Shown here in pieces: positions 37,995 through 50,269 of a stretch of DNA of 64,000 nt (positions are counted from its first letter, which is position 1; each line of letters starts with the position of its first letter). The stretch is from Acanthococcus lagerstroemiae. Lineage: Eukaryota; Arthropoda; Insecta; Hemiptera; Eriococcidae. The notes under the pieces were generated by a model. That model made no database searches. It saw nothing but the letters and a program-made list of their open reading frames with translations, and was not told the DNA's origin. Location of the stretch: assembly GCA_031841125.1 (NCBI GenBank), contig CM063113.1, positions 55,545,211-55,609,210 on the forward strand, in the 5' to 3' direction. Both the position numbers and the translations under genes were made by a program.

Positions 37995-38515
37995 GAATAT
38001 GAAATATAACACGGTCAAAAGTGTTCATGAACCAAGTGTAACGCTGATACCAGTGAGAGACATGATAATGGGCAACTACTCTGTACTTATTATGTCAGAG
38101 TACAACCTTTGTCGGTAAACAAGTTGTAAACATGCTCGAAAACTGGACATTTTATGATTCAAGATATTAGGAGAAAAGGAATTACTTGTAGGTCTTTCAC
38201 ACTACTGAAATTTACATGGAGTTATCGGAAGATGAAAAAATTCCAGATCCGATAATTTTTTCATCTACCAATAACTCAATCCATGTAAATTTTGGTAGCA
38301 CGGAAGATCTACAAATAATTCCTATTCTCCTAATACCTTGAATCATAAAACGTCCAGTTTTCTTGCATTTTTACAACTTTTTAAGTAACAAACAAAGGTC
38401 GTCCTGTGACATAATAAGTATAGAGTTAGTATGAATCCATATGTCGCACTGGTATCAACGTTACACTCGGTTCATCAATACCTTTGACCATGTTACATTT
38501 CTTATTTCAATTATT
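37995..38515. mobile_element. large palindromic (foldback) element, ~240-bp arms
   Basis: The left arm 37995-38230 and right arm 38270-38515 are diverged inverted copies: for example ACTGGACATTTTATGATTCA opposite TGAATCATAAAACGTCCAGT, and GTACTTATTATGTCA opposite TGACATAATAAGTAT. The centre, GATGAAAAAATTCCAGATCC and its mirror, is itself palindromic. Confidence 0.85.
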
Positions 38516-38531
38516 ATTATATATAAAAATA

Positions 38532-38999
38532 CAGTGGCGTAGCGTCGGGGGGAGGGGAGGTGCACGTGCCGCCACCCTCCAATATTTTTACATAGTCCTC
38601 TAATATCGGAAATTTTTAACCCTTTGACCGCCATGGACGTATACATACGTCCAAATGTCACTAGACCAAGTTCTGCACAGATGTATACATATGTAAGCTG
38701 ATTCAGGACAAGTTTAAGTTTATTCGTATTAATAAGGTTGATTCTTAGCGCTGTAAACGTTTTTTCTGTGAACTAAAGTTACACAGCACATGACTGGTCA
38801 TTTCGAAGCTGCGTATATTTACGTTTTGTACATTTTTGGGTTTTATCTTGCAGACGTATATATACGGAAACGGATTAGGAATTTTCTTGCAACATGTAAT
38901 GGCGGTCAAAGGGTTAAAAATACCTCAATTTTCGACTTTTTCTCCCTTGAAAACCTTATTGTGCCCCCCCCCCTTGGGAAACCCCTAGCTACGCCACTG
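38532..38999. mobile_element. hAT-type MITE carrying a nested piggyBac MITE
   Basis: The ends CAGTGGCGTAGC (38532-38543) and GCTACGCCACTG (38988-38999) are a typical hAT terminus. The flanks TAAAAATA (38524-38531) and CAAAAATA (39000-39007) are an 8-bp duplication with one mismatch. A second copy of its right half, in the opposite orientation, is at 60393-60500. Confidence 0.88.
38620..38913. mobile_element. piggyBac-type MITE, 294 bp, TTAA duplication
   Basis: CCCTTTGACCGCCAT (38620-38634) and its perfect complement (38899-38913) are flanked by TTAA on both sides (38616-38619 and 38914-38917), the exclusive target of piggyBac. No transposase coding sequence. Confidence 0.95.
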
Positions 39000-39007
39000 C
39001 AAAAATA

Positions 39008-39748
39008 CATTCGGTTCAACGGCAAATGAGGGAATCTAAACTGACTTGAAAAAGGCAACAGGAAAGGGTTTGGTAATGCAATACCTTCGGGGCCGGCGAC
39101 GTGGACAGATATTCTCTTTTTCCCCTTTCGCCACCATATATCACATCACTGTTCCCATAATCAGCTACATATCAACAACAGTCACTCCAAATAACAGATT
39201 ACCCTCTAAATAATGGCCATTTCTCTTGGTCCCTTTCTGTGTTATGGGAAAAATACATTGCACCTCTGATAACGGCCCTCCTAAATAATCGTCACAAAAT
39301 TTCGTAGATACTTTGAACTATAATGGGGATGAATGCGGGGGCAAGACTATACAAGAACAGAGTGGATAGTGGATACCTCTGGATCCTCTCAGGCAGCGAT
39401 ACCGCAGAGAGATCAGTCTAATCGCGTACAGGCTACGATGACGACGAGTTCCATCGGTTTATTTATTAGCTATGCCGAGAAAAAAATGTTCCATTCATGC
39501 AACATAATTTCTTCACATGCCTCCGGTATTACCCCTTCTTATGTACGAGCAGGCAGACATACCTACAACACGTCAGGATGAACTGTCTACTTACCATGTT
39601 GGAGGGAAGTCAAGTACATAAGACACCCTGGTAGATTCCGTCCCTCCGAAGAACGGTTCAAGAGGCGCAGTATAGTATTTGAATGCTGTATGCGAAAAGA
39701 TAAAAGAATAAACTTCCAACATATTGTACATAATGATCGGTTCGAGCG
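39008..39748. other. spacer with a Tigger-end-like stretch
   Basis: 39190-39300 (TCTAAATAATGGCCATTTCT, TGATAACGGCCC) resembles the terminal region seen at 41130-41242, in the same orientation rather than inverted. Probably a broken fragment of the same Tigger family. Confidence 0.4.
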
Positions 39749-39951
39749 CAGGCCTGTGCAGAGAGGGGGTTTTCCCCGGGCGCGAGTTTTTTGAGGGGGC
39801 CTGCTAAGGGTTTTGAGGGCCCGCTAAGGTCCCGCCAATGCTAAAAAATCTGCCTTTACAAAAAGGGTCCTAAAAACATTGTTTTTTTTTCTCTCTTACC
39901 TACTTTTCACCCCCCCTCCCCCCAGGCCCGGATGTCCTCTGCACGGCCCTG
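39749..39951. mobile_element. small MITE, hAT-like ends
   Basis: CAGGCCTGTGCAGAG (39749-39763) and CTCTGCACGGCCCTG (39937-39951) are imperfect inverted ends; the interior is a GGGGGCCTGCTAAGG-type duplicate. The target duplication is unclear (TTCGAGCG versus TTCGGTTT). Confidence 0.65.
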
Positions 39952-39986
39952 TTCGGTTTTATAGTGAACGTGATAAAGCTTGCATT

Positions 39987-41242
39987 ATGGCTAACAAAAG
40001 GAAACATTCAACACTATCCAAGAAAATTGACATTTTAGATTTTAACGAAACGGAAAAGTTAAGTGATTGTAAGTTCGCGGAAAAATAATGGAATTGGAAG
40101 AACCCAAGCCACAGGACTCGTCAATAATAAGGAAAAAATTTACAGGCAATGGGCCACATAAATGGTAATGACAATAGGAAACATCTGAAAGTACAGCTGA
40201 CAGATACCTGTGCAATCAACGATATTGTATATTGGTTTTGTGTTGTGCGATCCAAAAATGTACCCGTGTCTGGACCAATTTTGCAAGCAAAAGGAGTTGA
40301 AGTCAGTAAAGAAGCTGAACATTTCGGACTTTATAGCCTCTAGCAGATGGTTACATAAATTTTAGTCACGTTTTAACATCTCCTTTAAAAAGTCTGGGAT
40401 GAAAGTAATGACGTTGATTGGAGTGTAGTTGAGTAATTGTGTCCAAAAGTTTAAAATATTTATGAAGAATACGAGTATGAGTAGCGGAATCTTTTTAACT
40501 TGGACGAGACTGAACTGTTTTTTTTTTTAAAGTTCTTCCAAATAAAACTATGGCTCTTAAAGATAGATTTCATTTTCTTTGATAATGATCTAGCGATAGA
40601 AGGTGACAGTGAAGACATCACGCTCTTTATCCCGACAAATGATGAGGACGAGGAAAGTGACATTGATGATTAATCTAGACTTGACGAACCGACTTTGCAC
40701 ACAGACAGACAATATAGAGACGCTCCAGGTATTCAAGATACAACAGATGAAAATTGAAAATCAAGCTTTACTGAGGCTGGACTCTGCAAAACAGGCAAGG
40801 ATTACTACTTTTTTCAAATAACCTACAACGATATACTGGTATACACTGTATATCGAGTGTCCTATGCACACTTGACCTAAGTGACAAAAACTTTTTTTTT
40901 TTCAGGAGAGCGATTTGAAAATTATAAATAACGTTATGTTATATACGTGGCTCAAATGGTTTACGCCATCTAGCGAGCTAAAAAAAGGAAGTAATTCGTC
41001 ATTTGCAGGTGTAGCCCGATCGAGGGCATCGAGATCTATAAGAATATGTATTGAACTCATTTTTCGTCAAAATGTTAACTTAGGTCAAGTGTGCATGAGA
41101 CCTACTCGATATTAAACCTTTTTTTTTAACAGTCACTTTTCATTTTTACCTCCTTTCGCAGACACCTCTACCTTGTAGCCACCTCTACATAACGGTCACT
41201 TTCCCTCGTCCCTTGGGTGACTGTTATTTCAAGGTTTTACTG
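39987..41242 (+). mobile_element. second Tigger/pogo relic, collapsed transposase
   Basis: The ATG at 39987 opens MANKRKHSTLSKKIDILDF (CENP-B-type HTH), then stops; 40185-40343 has VVRSKNVPVSGPILQAKG (HTH_CENPB); about 40495 NLDETELFF carries the first DDE Asp, after which the catalytic core is deleted. 40650-40820 gives an acidic DEDEESDIDD stretch and the C-terminus SAKQARITTFFK. The right end ...CAAGGTTTTACTG (41242) with TA is a Tigger terminus; the left end was not found. A MITE (40851-41112) sits between ORF and terminus. Confidence 0.8.
40851..41112. mobile_element. MITE inside the Tigger relic, ~32-bp TIR
   Basis: TATCGAGTGTCCTATGCACA plus CTTGACCTAAGT (40851-40882) is inverted with a few differences at 41078-41112 (ACTTAGGTCAAGTGTGCATG...). 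About 262 bp; it may end in TA. Confidence 0.8.
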
Positions 41243-41640
41243 TACTATACACTCAATTTTTGCTGACTCAGTACTAAAATATGCACCTGGTTTCTATTTT
41301 CACTGGCATCAGCTCTGAAATTCCACATCAAATTTGGCTCCGGAGAAGAAAAATTAGGCCACACCTTTCTGCACATATTAAATGAATATGGCCAGTGTAC
41401 TTCCTATTTTGACACTACTAACGAAACAAACAATAGGGTTAGACTTTCCTATTTCTACTTCTCCAAATGCTTTTGTTTATCGATAAGAATCGGATTTTAA
41501 CAATCTAAGTGTCCTTAATATCGCAAGGGCATGGCTGTCAAGTCGGTCATCAAAATCGTTCCCCACATTCGGACGTCCGACTCCCTGCTGGCCGATAAGA
41601 CCGCGGAGAACATGACAATCGTTGGGCACATTTAACCACA
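41243..41640. other. unassigned spacer
   Basis: Nothing recognised. Confidence 0.5.
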
Positions 41641-42550
41641 TAGCGTCCAAACTGTGCCAACTTCGAACGAACTCTCCAAGCTATCGCTTCGGAGCCGATG
41701 CGTAAAAGCGGGAGAACTCAATTAAACTTGCTTTGTATATACATATATTTACGCTACAGGTACAATCTTTACCACATCTCTGCACCTTTCGCCCGAAATA
41801 ACCTTTCAACACACGCGAAAAAGGTAAACACAAAGCCGATCGAAATTTTAAGGATCCGCTTCCGCGCCCACATCCCACCCCAAGGTACCTGTACAGCTTT
41901 TTTCATTTCACCCTTCTTCTTCTTTTTTTTTTTGTACGTCGTCGTCATCAGCCCTGTCTTGTTCCACCGTGCGGTTAAGTGCTGCCCGGCTCCGCGCTGT
42001 TCGCTGCCCTGCCAAATGATTAACGCCTAACGAACTTTCCGCTGCTCTGATGCCGTAATAACTCGAGTGCGTGAATTCGGCGGGAAGAAAATAATAACTA
42101 AGACAGCGCAGTGGGAAGAGGGTGGGGGTAAATACCCGGCACGATTTGCGAGGACTCACGCATCAGGCGGGACAGGCGCTTCTCTCGAGCTCTTTTTACG
42201 GCCGAAATGAAAGTAAACATCGTGGGGTAAATTTCGCCGCCGAACTTTCACGTCAGTGTGGGAGGAAGCACGGGGAAGCGAGGGAGCCGCGAAAAGAAAG
42301 TTATTTTACATTCGCGCCGTCGACGGTTTCGCGGGTAGCGAGCACTGTAAAGATACGAACGCACCGATACTTGGAAAAGGGTTTTAATAAGATCCACAGG
42401 GCACGTGTCTTCGTCGACATTCGATTTGAGCACGAATTTTTGAAAAACAGAAAGGGCCTCGTTCTGTCGCCGAAATTTATGAAGCAACAGCATCTTCCAG
42501 CAGATGCAAAGCAACCTACCGAGCTGCTGCTGCGTTTAGAAGTTTTTTTA
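41641..42550. promoter_or_regulatory. CpG-richer segment, candidate regulatory region
   Basis: Distinctly richer in G+C and CG steps than the neighbouring kilobases (for example GCCGTCGACGGTTTCGCGGG around 42316-42336), with a 146-codon frame at 42122-42562 that has no recognisable motif. It could be a promoter or enhancer, or an untranslated first exon; no TATA or initiator can be assigned. Confidence 0.3.
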
Positions 42551-43779
42551 TTTTTTTTTTAAAATAGAGATGACATGAAATTTCAATTTTTCGGGCTGAA
42601 GTCAGAACATAGTCGAAAATTGCATAGAATGTTCAAACTGAGCGGCCTTGAACACATCTGTTTTCCGACACGTTGTTCAGTTTTCCAAGGTCAGACAATA
42701 TTGTTAATGTGAGGACTAAAATTTGGAGTTTGGAGTCTGACTGGGGATTGAATCAGAAATCTGACTGAATTTTGGGAATCAAGTCCCCCTCCCCGCCCCC
42801 AAAAACCTATGCTAATACTTGTATTTTCATGTTTTCATTTGGAATTCCAAAGTTCGTGAAATGTATGTTCTAGTTCCCTTTTGGAGTTGATATTTCCTCA
42901 TCCAAATGTAAACTAGTCCGTAGCACTTCTAGTACTCAATCATCGTTTGATCGGCGTCGATCCAATTTTGCGATGAAAGAAAAATATGAGAAAACTAACC
43001 CATTGAAAATATCTTAGCTCTCAAATCTCTTATCATAGCGTTCAGATCCGCTGCCTGTCCGCCGAGCTCCAAACATTCTCCTTTCCAATGTACCTATCTA
43101 CCGATACAGGGTTTCTGCTGAATTTAGATATCATGCCTTTTCATGACCATCATGGGAAATATAAATAGAAAATTGAGGGGGAGGCAAACTCGACTCTTCG
43201 CGCCTCACCGAACGCTTCACGCTTCACCTTTTGATCCCCCCCCCACGTCATCACCCCTTTTGATTAATTTTCAGATAAACCAAAACCTGTATTGTGGAAC
43301 TTACATTCTGTACCTGATTTTCCAGTAGGGGATACCTGAAATAAGAGAGTATTTTGAGAGGACAAGGGTACCCCACTTTTTAACTCCCATGGCCAGGCAC
43401 AAAGCTTGGATTTTTTTTTAAGAATCACCAGTATTATACTTGTTGCATACTTCAATATTTTTCCTTTGACGAAATTACAGTAATATTGGATTGCTATATA
43501 TGAGACAGTCTTGAGAGAGTTCAAAAATGCCCACAGTTTTGCCCCTCTTTGTGGGTGGTTTGAACATGCAATCTTCTGCATTTATAAGCATACAGAAAAC
43601 CGGCAATATTCCATTTATATGAAATTGGTGATATATGTGAGTGTTCCGCATTTAATAACTGACAGGAAAAATGAAAGGCTAACCCATTCATATGAGATTC
43701 ATTATGTATTGAATTAGAAAAGTCTTAAGAAAGACTGAAATGTTCAACCAACTTTAGAATTTCAAAAGAGAATGTATCG
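42551..43779. other. unassigned AT-rich DNA
   Basis: Short frames only; nothing recognised. Confidence 0.5.
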
Positions 43780-44340
43780 ATACAAGAAGTACCAAATTAG
43801 AGGTCCCCTGGGTCATTGATTTCGGAAATATACTCAGAATTTCGACTCCCAAAATGACTTTGTTGAGAAAATCTGAACAATAGAACATCGAAATAAAATT
43901 TTTGAGTCACTGGTTTTGACCGTTTAATCGGATTTCTGGTCTGACTCTAATTTTAGTCCGAAATCCAAATGACCCCTTTAAGCAAGCCAAATTGGCCCAT
44001 TCAGAAAAATCGAACAAAGTTTCGGAACAGAGGCGGGTTTTCTCGGTCGTTAGTTTCAAAAATTCGGTAAGATTTCTGATTTGACCCCAACTCTGGTCCC
44101 AATCCAAATGTTACAACCTGGAAAACATACTTAAGTATCAAAACAATTTTTTTTTGGCTAATTTTCAGTATTCAATAAAATTTTGGATGCGATCCAGTAT
44201 TGGGTAACAAATCTCACTTTTTTATTATCCAATAGGCCAAATTGACTCCAATCTCAAAACAGGGTGTTTTCAGGTCGCTGATTTCAGAAATCAAACTAGA
44301 AATTTGAATCACCATTGTCTGAGATCCAATATTTCCAATT
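43780..44340. repeat. degenerate ~140-bp tandem array (type P)
   Basis: Successive loose units around GATTTCTGATTTGACCCCAA and CCAAATTGGCCCATTCAG, each about 130-150 bp. The same theme recurs at 50270-51200. Confidence 0.55.
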
Positions 44341-45120
44341 CAATCTTCTGCACAGACGACACTGACCGAAACAGTATCGACTTAATTCCAAGTTTCAGCA
44401 TCTTATTTTGGTTCGTAAGCAACAAAAAAGGAAAAACGATGAAGGCTTCTTTGACTTTCGTTCTTCCTTCATCATCTCATAATCTTTTAATTTTGCTCCA
44501 ATATTAGATCACAAGCGAAGAAATGCGTCTGCTTTGAACTTTTTCTCATAATTTCATTAATAAGCCAACATTATTGGCTTTAATGAATAAGTGGTGAATA
44601 AAATGAGGAAGAATTTTCGTTCCAAATATTCTCTCCTAAATCTGGATTTTACCGGGGGGGGGGGGGAGGAGGAAGAGGAGGAGGTAACTCTGAATTCAGT
44701 TTCCAAATCGGATTAAAATGCAAGCAAACAAAAAACCTACTTTCCTGATTTATTCCTCGAACTTAGATTGCGTTATAGTTGAGCATAAACTAAAACAGCA
44801 TGTATTCCCAATTTATCGACTGAATCAGAGGAACAGCACGGATGATTTAAGTAAGAAAGCTTATGCTTAACCCAGAAGATCACGAATTCACCAGGCTGGA
44901 AGGTATGCGCTGGATCACCCCAAACTGGTTTGCCTCGATTAAAACATATCCTTTGAAATTCGATAGAGCTTCTCTAGCATGTTCAATATTCCACTTACTC
45001 TGCTACTTTCAGACAGAAGAGAGCACGTTCACCGAAGATTCCGAACTCTGGAATCCTTTCTCTCTATATACTAAAAAAGTAAAATCCGCCGCCGCCACCG
45101 CCACCGGGAGAAAAAAAACA
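44341..45120. other. spacer with 13-G run and CCG microsatellite
   Basis: G-run 44654-44666 followed by AGGAGG repeats; CCGCCGCCACCGCCACCGG at 45090-45107. No gene. Confidence 0.6.
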
Positions 45121-45525
45121 CACTGCGGGTTGCCTACCTAAAAATCAGAAAAATTGCAGGGGCAGATCTGCTATTTTCGAGGACATAATCTGTTCTAGCA
45201 TAAAAGATCTCCAAGTTTTAAAACATAACTGATATAATTTCTCTGTATATTAAAAACCAAAACTCCCCCCCCCCTCCTGAAAAAAAAACTCCAAGGAGCC
45301 TGATATCTAAATCCCGGCCTTCGTCTAAGAAATAATAAGACATATAATGACATAATTCTGTATATATTTAAAACCAAAAACCCCTCCCCCTCCTGAAAAA
45401 ACTCACTACGGGTTGCCTACCTAAAAATTAGAAAAATTGCATGGGCAGATCAGCTACTTTCAAGGACATAATCTGTTCTAACATAAAAGATCTCCAAGTT
45501 TAAAGACATAACCGACATAATAAGA
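45121..45525. repeat. 283-bp tandem duplication
   Basis: CACTGCGGGTTGCCTACCTA (45121) recurs as CACTACGGGTTGCCTACCTA (45404). Both lead into GGGCAGATC.GCTA, GGACATAATCTGTTCTA and AAAAGATCTCCAAGTTT. A shorter ACCAAAAC-C-run-TCCTGAAAAAA motif also repeats within the unit. Confidence 0.88.
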
Positions 45526-45599
45526 CATAAAAAGACTTAAAATGACATAATTACCCATAATCTTCAAGATCACAAGTCGCTGCAGGTGGCCTACCCTGC

Positions 45600-46800
45600 A
45601 CCGTAATTGCTCAATTTTCTAGATGTAGCCTACCCTCAGGAGGAGGTTCATGGTTGAAAAGGGAGCTCCTGAAGGGGGAAGAGGGCCCCTGTGGGGGCAG
45701 GGCTGTGGACGGAGATGAAGGCCCTGGGTGGGGCGGGAATAAGAGGACCTGGTGGAGGAGAAAGTCCTTGGTGAGAAAGGGGACCTTGGAGAGAAATGAC
45801 CGTGGTGTGGAAGGGCTGGTGGCGGAGTGGGGTTTGAGGGTGGGGGAGGGGTGGCCATGGTTGTGAGAGCTCCTGGGTGGATGGTCAGTTATCTTCAAGG
45901 GGGTTGGAGGGCCATAGTGAGGACAGGGGCTCTGAAGGGAGATGAAGCCCAGGGGGTAGTGGTGGGTGAGAGGTTTTCGTTGCGGAGGAAATCCTTGGTG
46001 GGAGAGGGTGGCCATTGAGGAAGGAGGAGGTAGTGGTGGGTGAGGATCCTAGAGGGGCAGTAAAATTTTGGTAGATAAAGGCCCGGGGTATAAGAGGTAC
46101 TCATGGTAGAGAAGGAAGCTCCTAAAGGGGAGGAAAACCACGGCAGTGGCGGGGGCTGTAGAGGGAGGTAAAGGCCTCGAGTTGGGGGGGGGGTAATGGT
46201 GAGTAAGAGGTCCTGGTGGAGGAGGATGTCCTCGGTCAGAGAGGCGGCCGAGAAGGCGAATGAAGGCCATGGTGCGGAAGGTTCTGGTCCTGGGCAGGTG
46301 GTCTTGAAGGGAAGGGTTCTCATGGGGGAGGGGTGGTCATAGTGGTGGAAACTCCTGGTTGGAGGACCAGGGGATCTTCATGGTAGTTGAGCGAGGAGGC
46401 CGTAGGATGGTTGAGCGAGAAGGCCGTAAGGTGATTGAGCCGCGGAAGGGGAAGGCTGTAGAGAGGGACTAAGGCCTCCATTGGGGAGGTCGTAGTGATG
46501 GGTGAAGAGGTCTTGGTGGGGATGTGGTACGTAAACAGAAATGAAGGCCATAGTGGTGTGAGGTGGTCGAAGGACGTGGTCCTAATGGAGGGCACTCGGG
46601 GTGGGAGAGGGTGATTAGGGGGAGACTAGGTGGAGGACTATTGCCATTGTAGGGGAGGAGTTTGTGGCTGAGGAGGGCTGTGACTGTTGAGGTGTGACCG
46701 TGGAGGTAGAGAGCAACCATGGTCAACGAGGGGTTGTGGTGGAAGAGGAAGAGGCTCGTGATGAAGAAAGGATGGAAGGGGGTTCATGGTGGAAGATTGA
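45600..46800. repeat. G-rich, strand-asymmetric degenerate minisatellite
   Basis: About 1.2 kb of purine-rich sequence, mostly G on this strand. Loose units share GTGGTGGGTGAGAGG, GGTCCTGGTGGAGGAG, GGCCATGGTG and GAGCTCCTGAAGGGGG. The complementary strand reads as several overlapping proline-rich frames (for example at 45611-46015 and 45895-46323) that are consequences of the composition; no start context or domain supports a gene. Many GGG runs could form G-quadruplexes. Confidence 0.75.
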
Positions 46801-49800
46801 GGACCACTGATATGTTTCAGGTAAGTAATAGATCGCAGATGAAACTCATCTACTTAATTTTTCTGTAACATAAAAACCTGGGTTCAGACTCACCATTTTC
46901 CTGAAATCGTCATCCGTCATGGGCAATCATTTTTGTCAATCGTCATGGAAAGTCGTATTTGATTAGAGGGGGAACAAAAGAAGTACAAAGCAAACCTCAA
47001 CTCAGGAACAAAAGTTTCAGACCAAACACTAAGGACTGTGGCGGTTGGACGAGGCGCGAAGCCCCCTAGTATCATTCTAAATTCCAAAATACTGCAGTAC
47101 AAATATTGATGGCAAAAACTCTGATGGAATGATTGAAAGTGCAACAAAATATTTTATTTGATTTAGGGTTTCAATTTAGCAGAAGAAAACATTATTTTAT
47201 TTCATTTAGGGTTTCAGTTCAGCAGAAAAAAACAAAGAAGAAAGTGAATAACACATGTTCAATCTGCGCTCTGAATAGTCCGCCGGTTACATGTAAATCA
47301 TTTTTCCTCAAAATCGTCAACCATCCGCTGAAAAACGAAATGAAATTAATTTGTTACCTACTATATATACATGGACGCAGTGGACCAGGAAACAGAAGCC
47401 CCTCGTCGTACATAGGAAACAACACATTGATATCGAATGGCAGATTGGGGGACAAATATCACCACTTTACGACATTAAGCCAAATTTCAAACAAGGGACA
47501 CAATCACTAAATTCTCAAGTTGAGGTGCCGTTGCGCAATAAACTTATAACGGAGGTGGTGTATCTTCAACCTCTCATTCTTGACAATAGTTTCCAGTGCC
47601 AGCGAAAATCCAGTTGCACTGGAGCACGTACATCAGACGGAAAAATCCACATTTTTTACTTATTGGATGTTTCTAGTGTAGCTATAATCGGGGTCATAGC
47701 CCTCGGACAGTAAATACCTCGTTAAAGTTAAAAAAAAAAAGTTTCAATATTGTGCGTGCGCGCGCGTGTGTGTGTGTGGGGGGGGGGGGGTTATTTACTA
47801 GTTTTGTATTTGCACCAATTGAGAAAATGAAAGATCGCCGGCCCTAACAATTTCATTTTCTGAAAATTAAGGCTGTAGACGATCTTTGTTAAGCGGTGTA
47901 CTTTTTAGACGATTTGTCAGCGTAAAAATAAACATATTGCTAAAAATAAAATCCAGTCTGAAGAAGGAACTATACACTTCTTCACATACTCTGCCATTAG
48001 CAGCGCGTTCGTCATCAGTTTAAGTAGCCCATTCGTTTTCTTTATTAACTATGTTGTGAAATTAATTCAAATTGTTACAATTACCTCCACAAATAGATGC
48101 CGACACCCCCTTCCCGATGATCTCAGGAATGTGCAACGGCATTGCACTCAGGTATTTCAAATAGCACGCCACTACAATAATGAAAACAAGAAACAATGTC
48201 AAGAACATTTCCAATGGTGAGATGGACAACAATACAACAAAGTTATTCCTTGAAATTAAGAAATCCTAGCGATACAGAGGTAACTCAACCCAGTACAAGC
48301 TTTTTGAAGGAATTGAACGCGTAGTTCGATTACATAGAAGCTCAACCAATTTTTAGAAAATATTATACCTATCGGTATTCCTTTTATCACCGAATACAAA
48401 AACAAGCAGCCACAAACTTATCAAGCATTTCACATAAATATTATGTATTTCTTGACTAGTGGTCGGCTCAACTTCAGGTAGATAACAAAGGGTGATAGAA
48501 ATTCACATTCATACAGTTTTGAACCGTTGTACCTTCGAACCTTCGTGAACGGTGATAAATTATGAGAAGAAGGGGGAGGAAGGTGTTACGAAATCATTTC
48601 ACAATACATCGCCACAGTAACATGGATGCTAAGTTTCATTCACCCATTTTCAATCATCTTCCAAATTTGATGAGAAATAGATGGAAAAGTTCAACTGCAG
48701 AGGAGACAAAGGACATAAGCCATCGCCATACGAAGCAATTGAAAATAGCATATACGCGTGTCATGAATTTATTCTTATTTGAAAATAAATTGAGGACCCA
48801 CAATTTCGAAAACCAAATAGCTTTTTTTCCGACTGAAATCTATAAGATCCTATAGTCAACCAGTCTACAACAGAATCAATAACCAATCAACTAAACAGTG
48901 GCCTCTGCGGTCGCGTAGCGTTTAATAAAAACGCAGAAGAAATTATCGAACGAAGGTTATACTTTGGAACTTATAAGCCATAAGCTACCACATCATCTAT
49001 CAAATGCTTTTATTACTGTCAAAAAGTTGAAAAATATTCCTCAGAAGCCGTATCGAGCTTTCAAATTTGACACCTGCAGGGCCACGTGATCATTACCAAC
49101 GACGGCGTGAAACAATCGTATTTTACTGTCATCGGGCTCGCGCACGATTTTAAAAACGATTTTTACATGTTTTGTGTTTCTAACAATCTCTCACGTTCTT
49201 CACGTAGGTCCTCGATCGAACAGAGACATAAAAACACCAGTTCAATGTCAGATAGTCTAATAATCTGCGGCTAGGATGACCAGTGAAGCGTGATTTGAGT
49301 CAATATAACTATCAAGAATTTGCAAAGAGAAAAAAAAAAGTTTCGAAGTAATACTGACCGCAAGGCTACCATTTCTCCGCCATACTTTAACTCAATATTA
49401 GCTTCTCTCCAACTTGTGAATGCCTGATGTCAACGGTCACGATTCCTAATTTCACTGACGAAGAATTTCAACTCAGAATAGGATATTACGCGTGCATATA
49501 CTAAAAACTTAAATTACTCTTGCTAACGCCGAAAGAAAAAAAAAATTTTAACTCAAGATAGACACGTCAGCCATCAATCAGTCAGTCAGTTATTTAGGCA
49601 AATGCACCGACAGAAAGATTTCTGAATTTTTGGTTTGAGGGCAAATTCACATCAAACTGTCATTATTACAACCACTGCCTGATACAGTCTATCGCTTTCC
49701 AACTTCAGATTCATTAGTTACTCGGAAAAAAATTATAGGCAACAAGGGTGACTGGATGTTCACATCCGGAGTCTTGGAAGATATCTGAACAATTCTGAAA

Positions 49801-50269
49801 ACGACTGCCACAGAAGTACTTTCTCCATAGAGGTTACAAAGCCAGTTCCCAAAACACAGCATCAGGCTTCGCATGTCACAAAAAGGTCTTCAGAATTTCA
49901 ATTTAATAATCAACACTTATTGAACACCTCGTAAAAAGCGAGCAATAAGTCGTCTCGTCTCAAAGGTGAGGTCATCTAAAGCAATCATCCACAGTTCAAT
50001 GTCTTCATTAATTTACTACGTTGAGAGAGTACTACCGGAAAAGATAAAGACCATAAGTAATAATGGCAGCCCAGAAAAAGATACCTAAAGTCGGAAAATA
50101 AATTTTTTAACAGATTCAAAATACATATACGAAGGTCAATATTATCGAATTTCTGATTTTAATGCTACGATGTGGTGTAATGCCCGGACTTTCTACTTCT
50201 ATGAACAAGTTTCGTAGTATGATTTTTCATATCGCCCTAATAGAGAGGCTAAGACAAACCACAAATTTT
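46801..50269. other. unassigned AT-rich DNA with small repeats
   Basis: A ~43-bp direct duplication (TTTATTTSATTTAGGGTTTC) at about 47151-47236; GC/GT microsatellite then 13 G at 47755-47790. Frames at 47133-47713 lack recognisable motifs. No gene or RNA supported. Confidence 0.5.

Noticed and set aside
42122..42562. 146-codon frame in the CpG-rich block
   Set aside because: No recognised domain; an open frame of this size is expected where stops are rarer because of higher GC.
45611..46595. Overlapping proline-rich frames on the minus strand
   Set aside because: They occur in several frames at once and follow from the G-rich repeat composition; no start context, domain or splice evidence.
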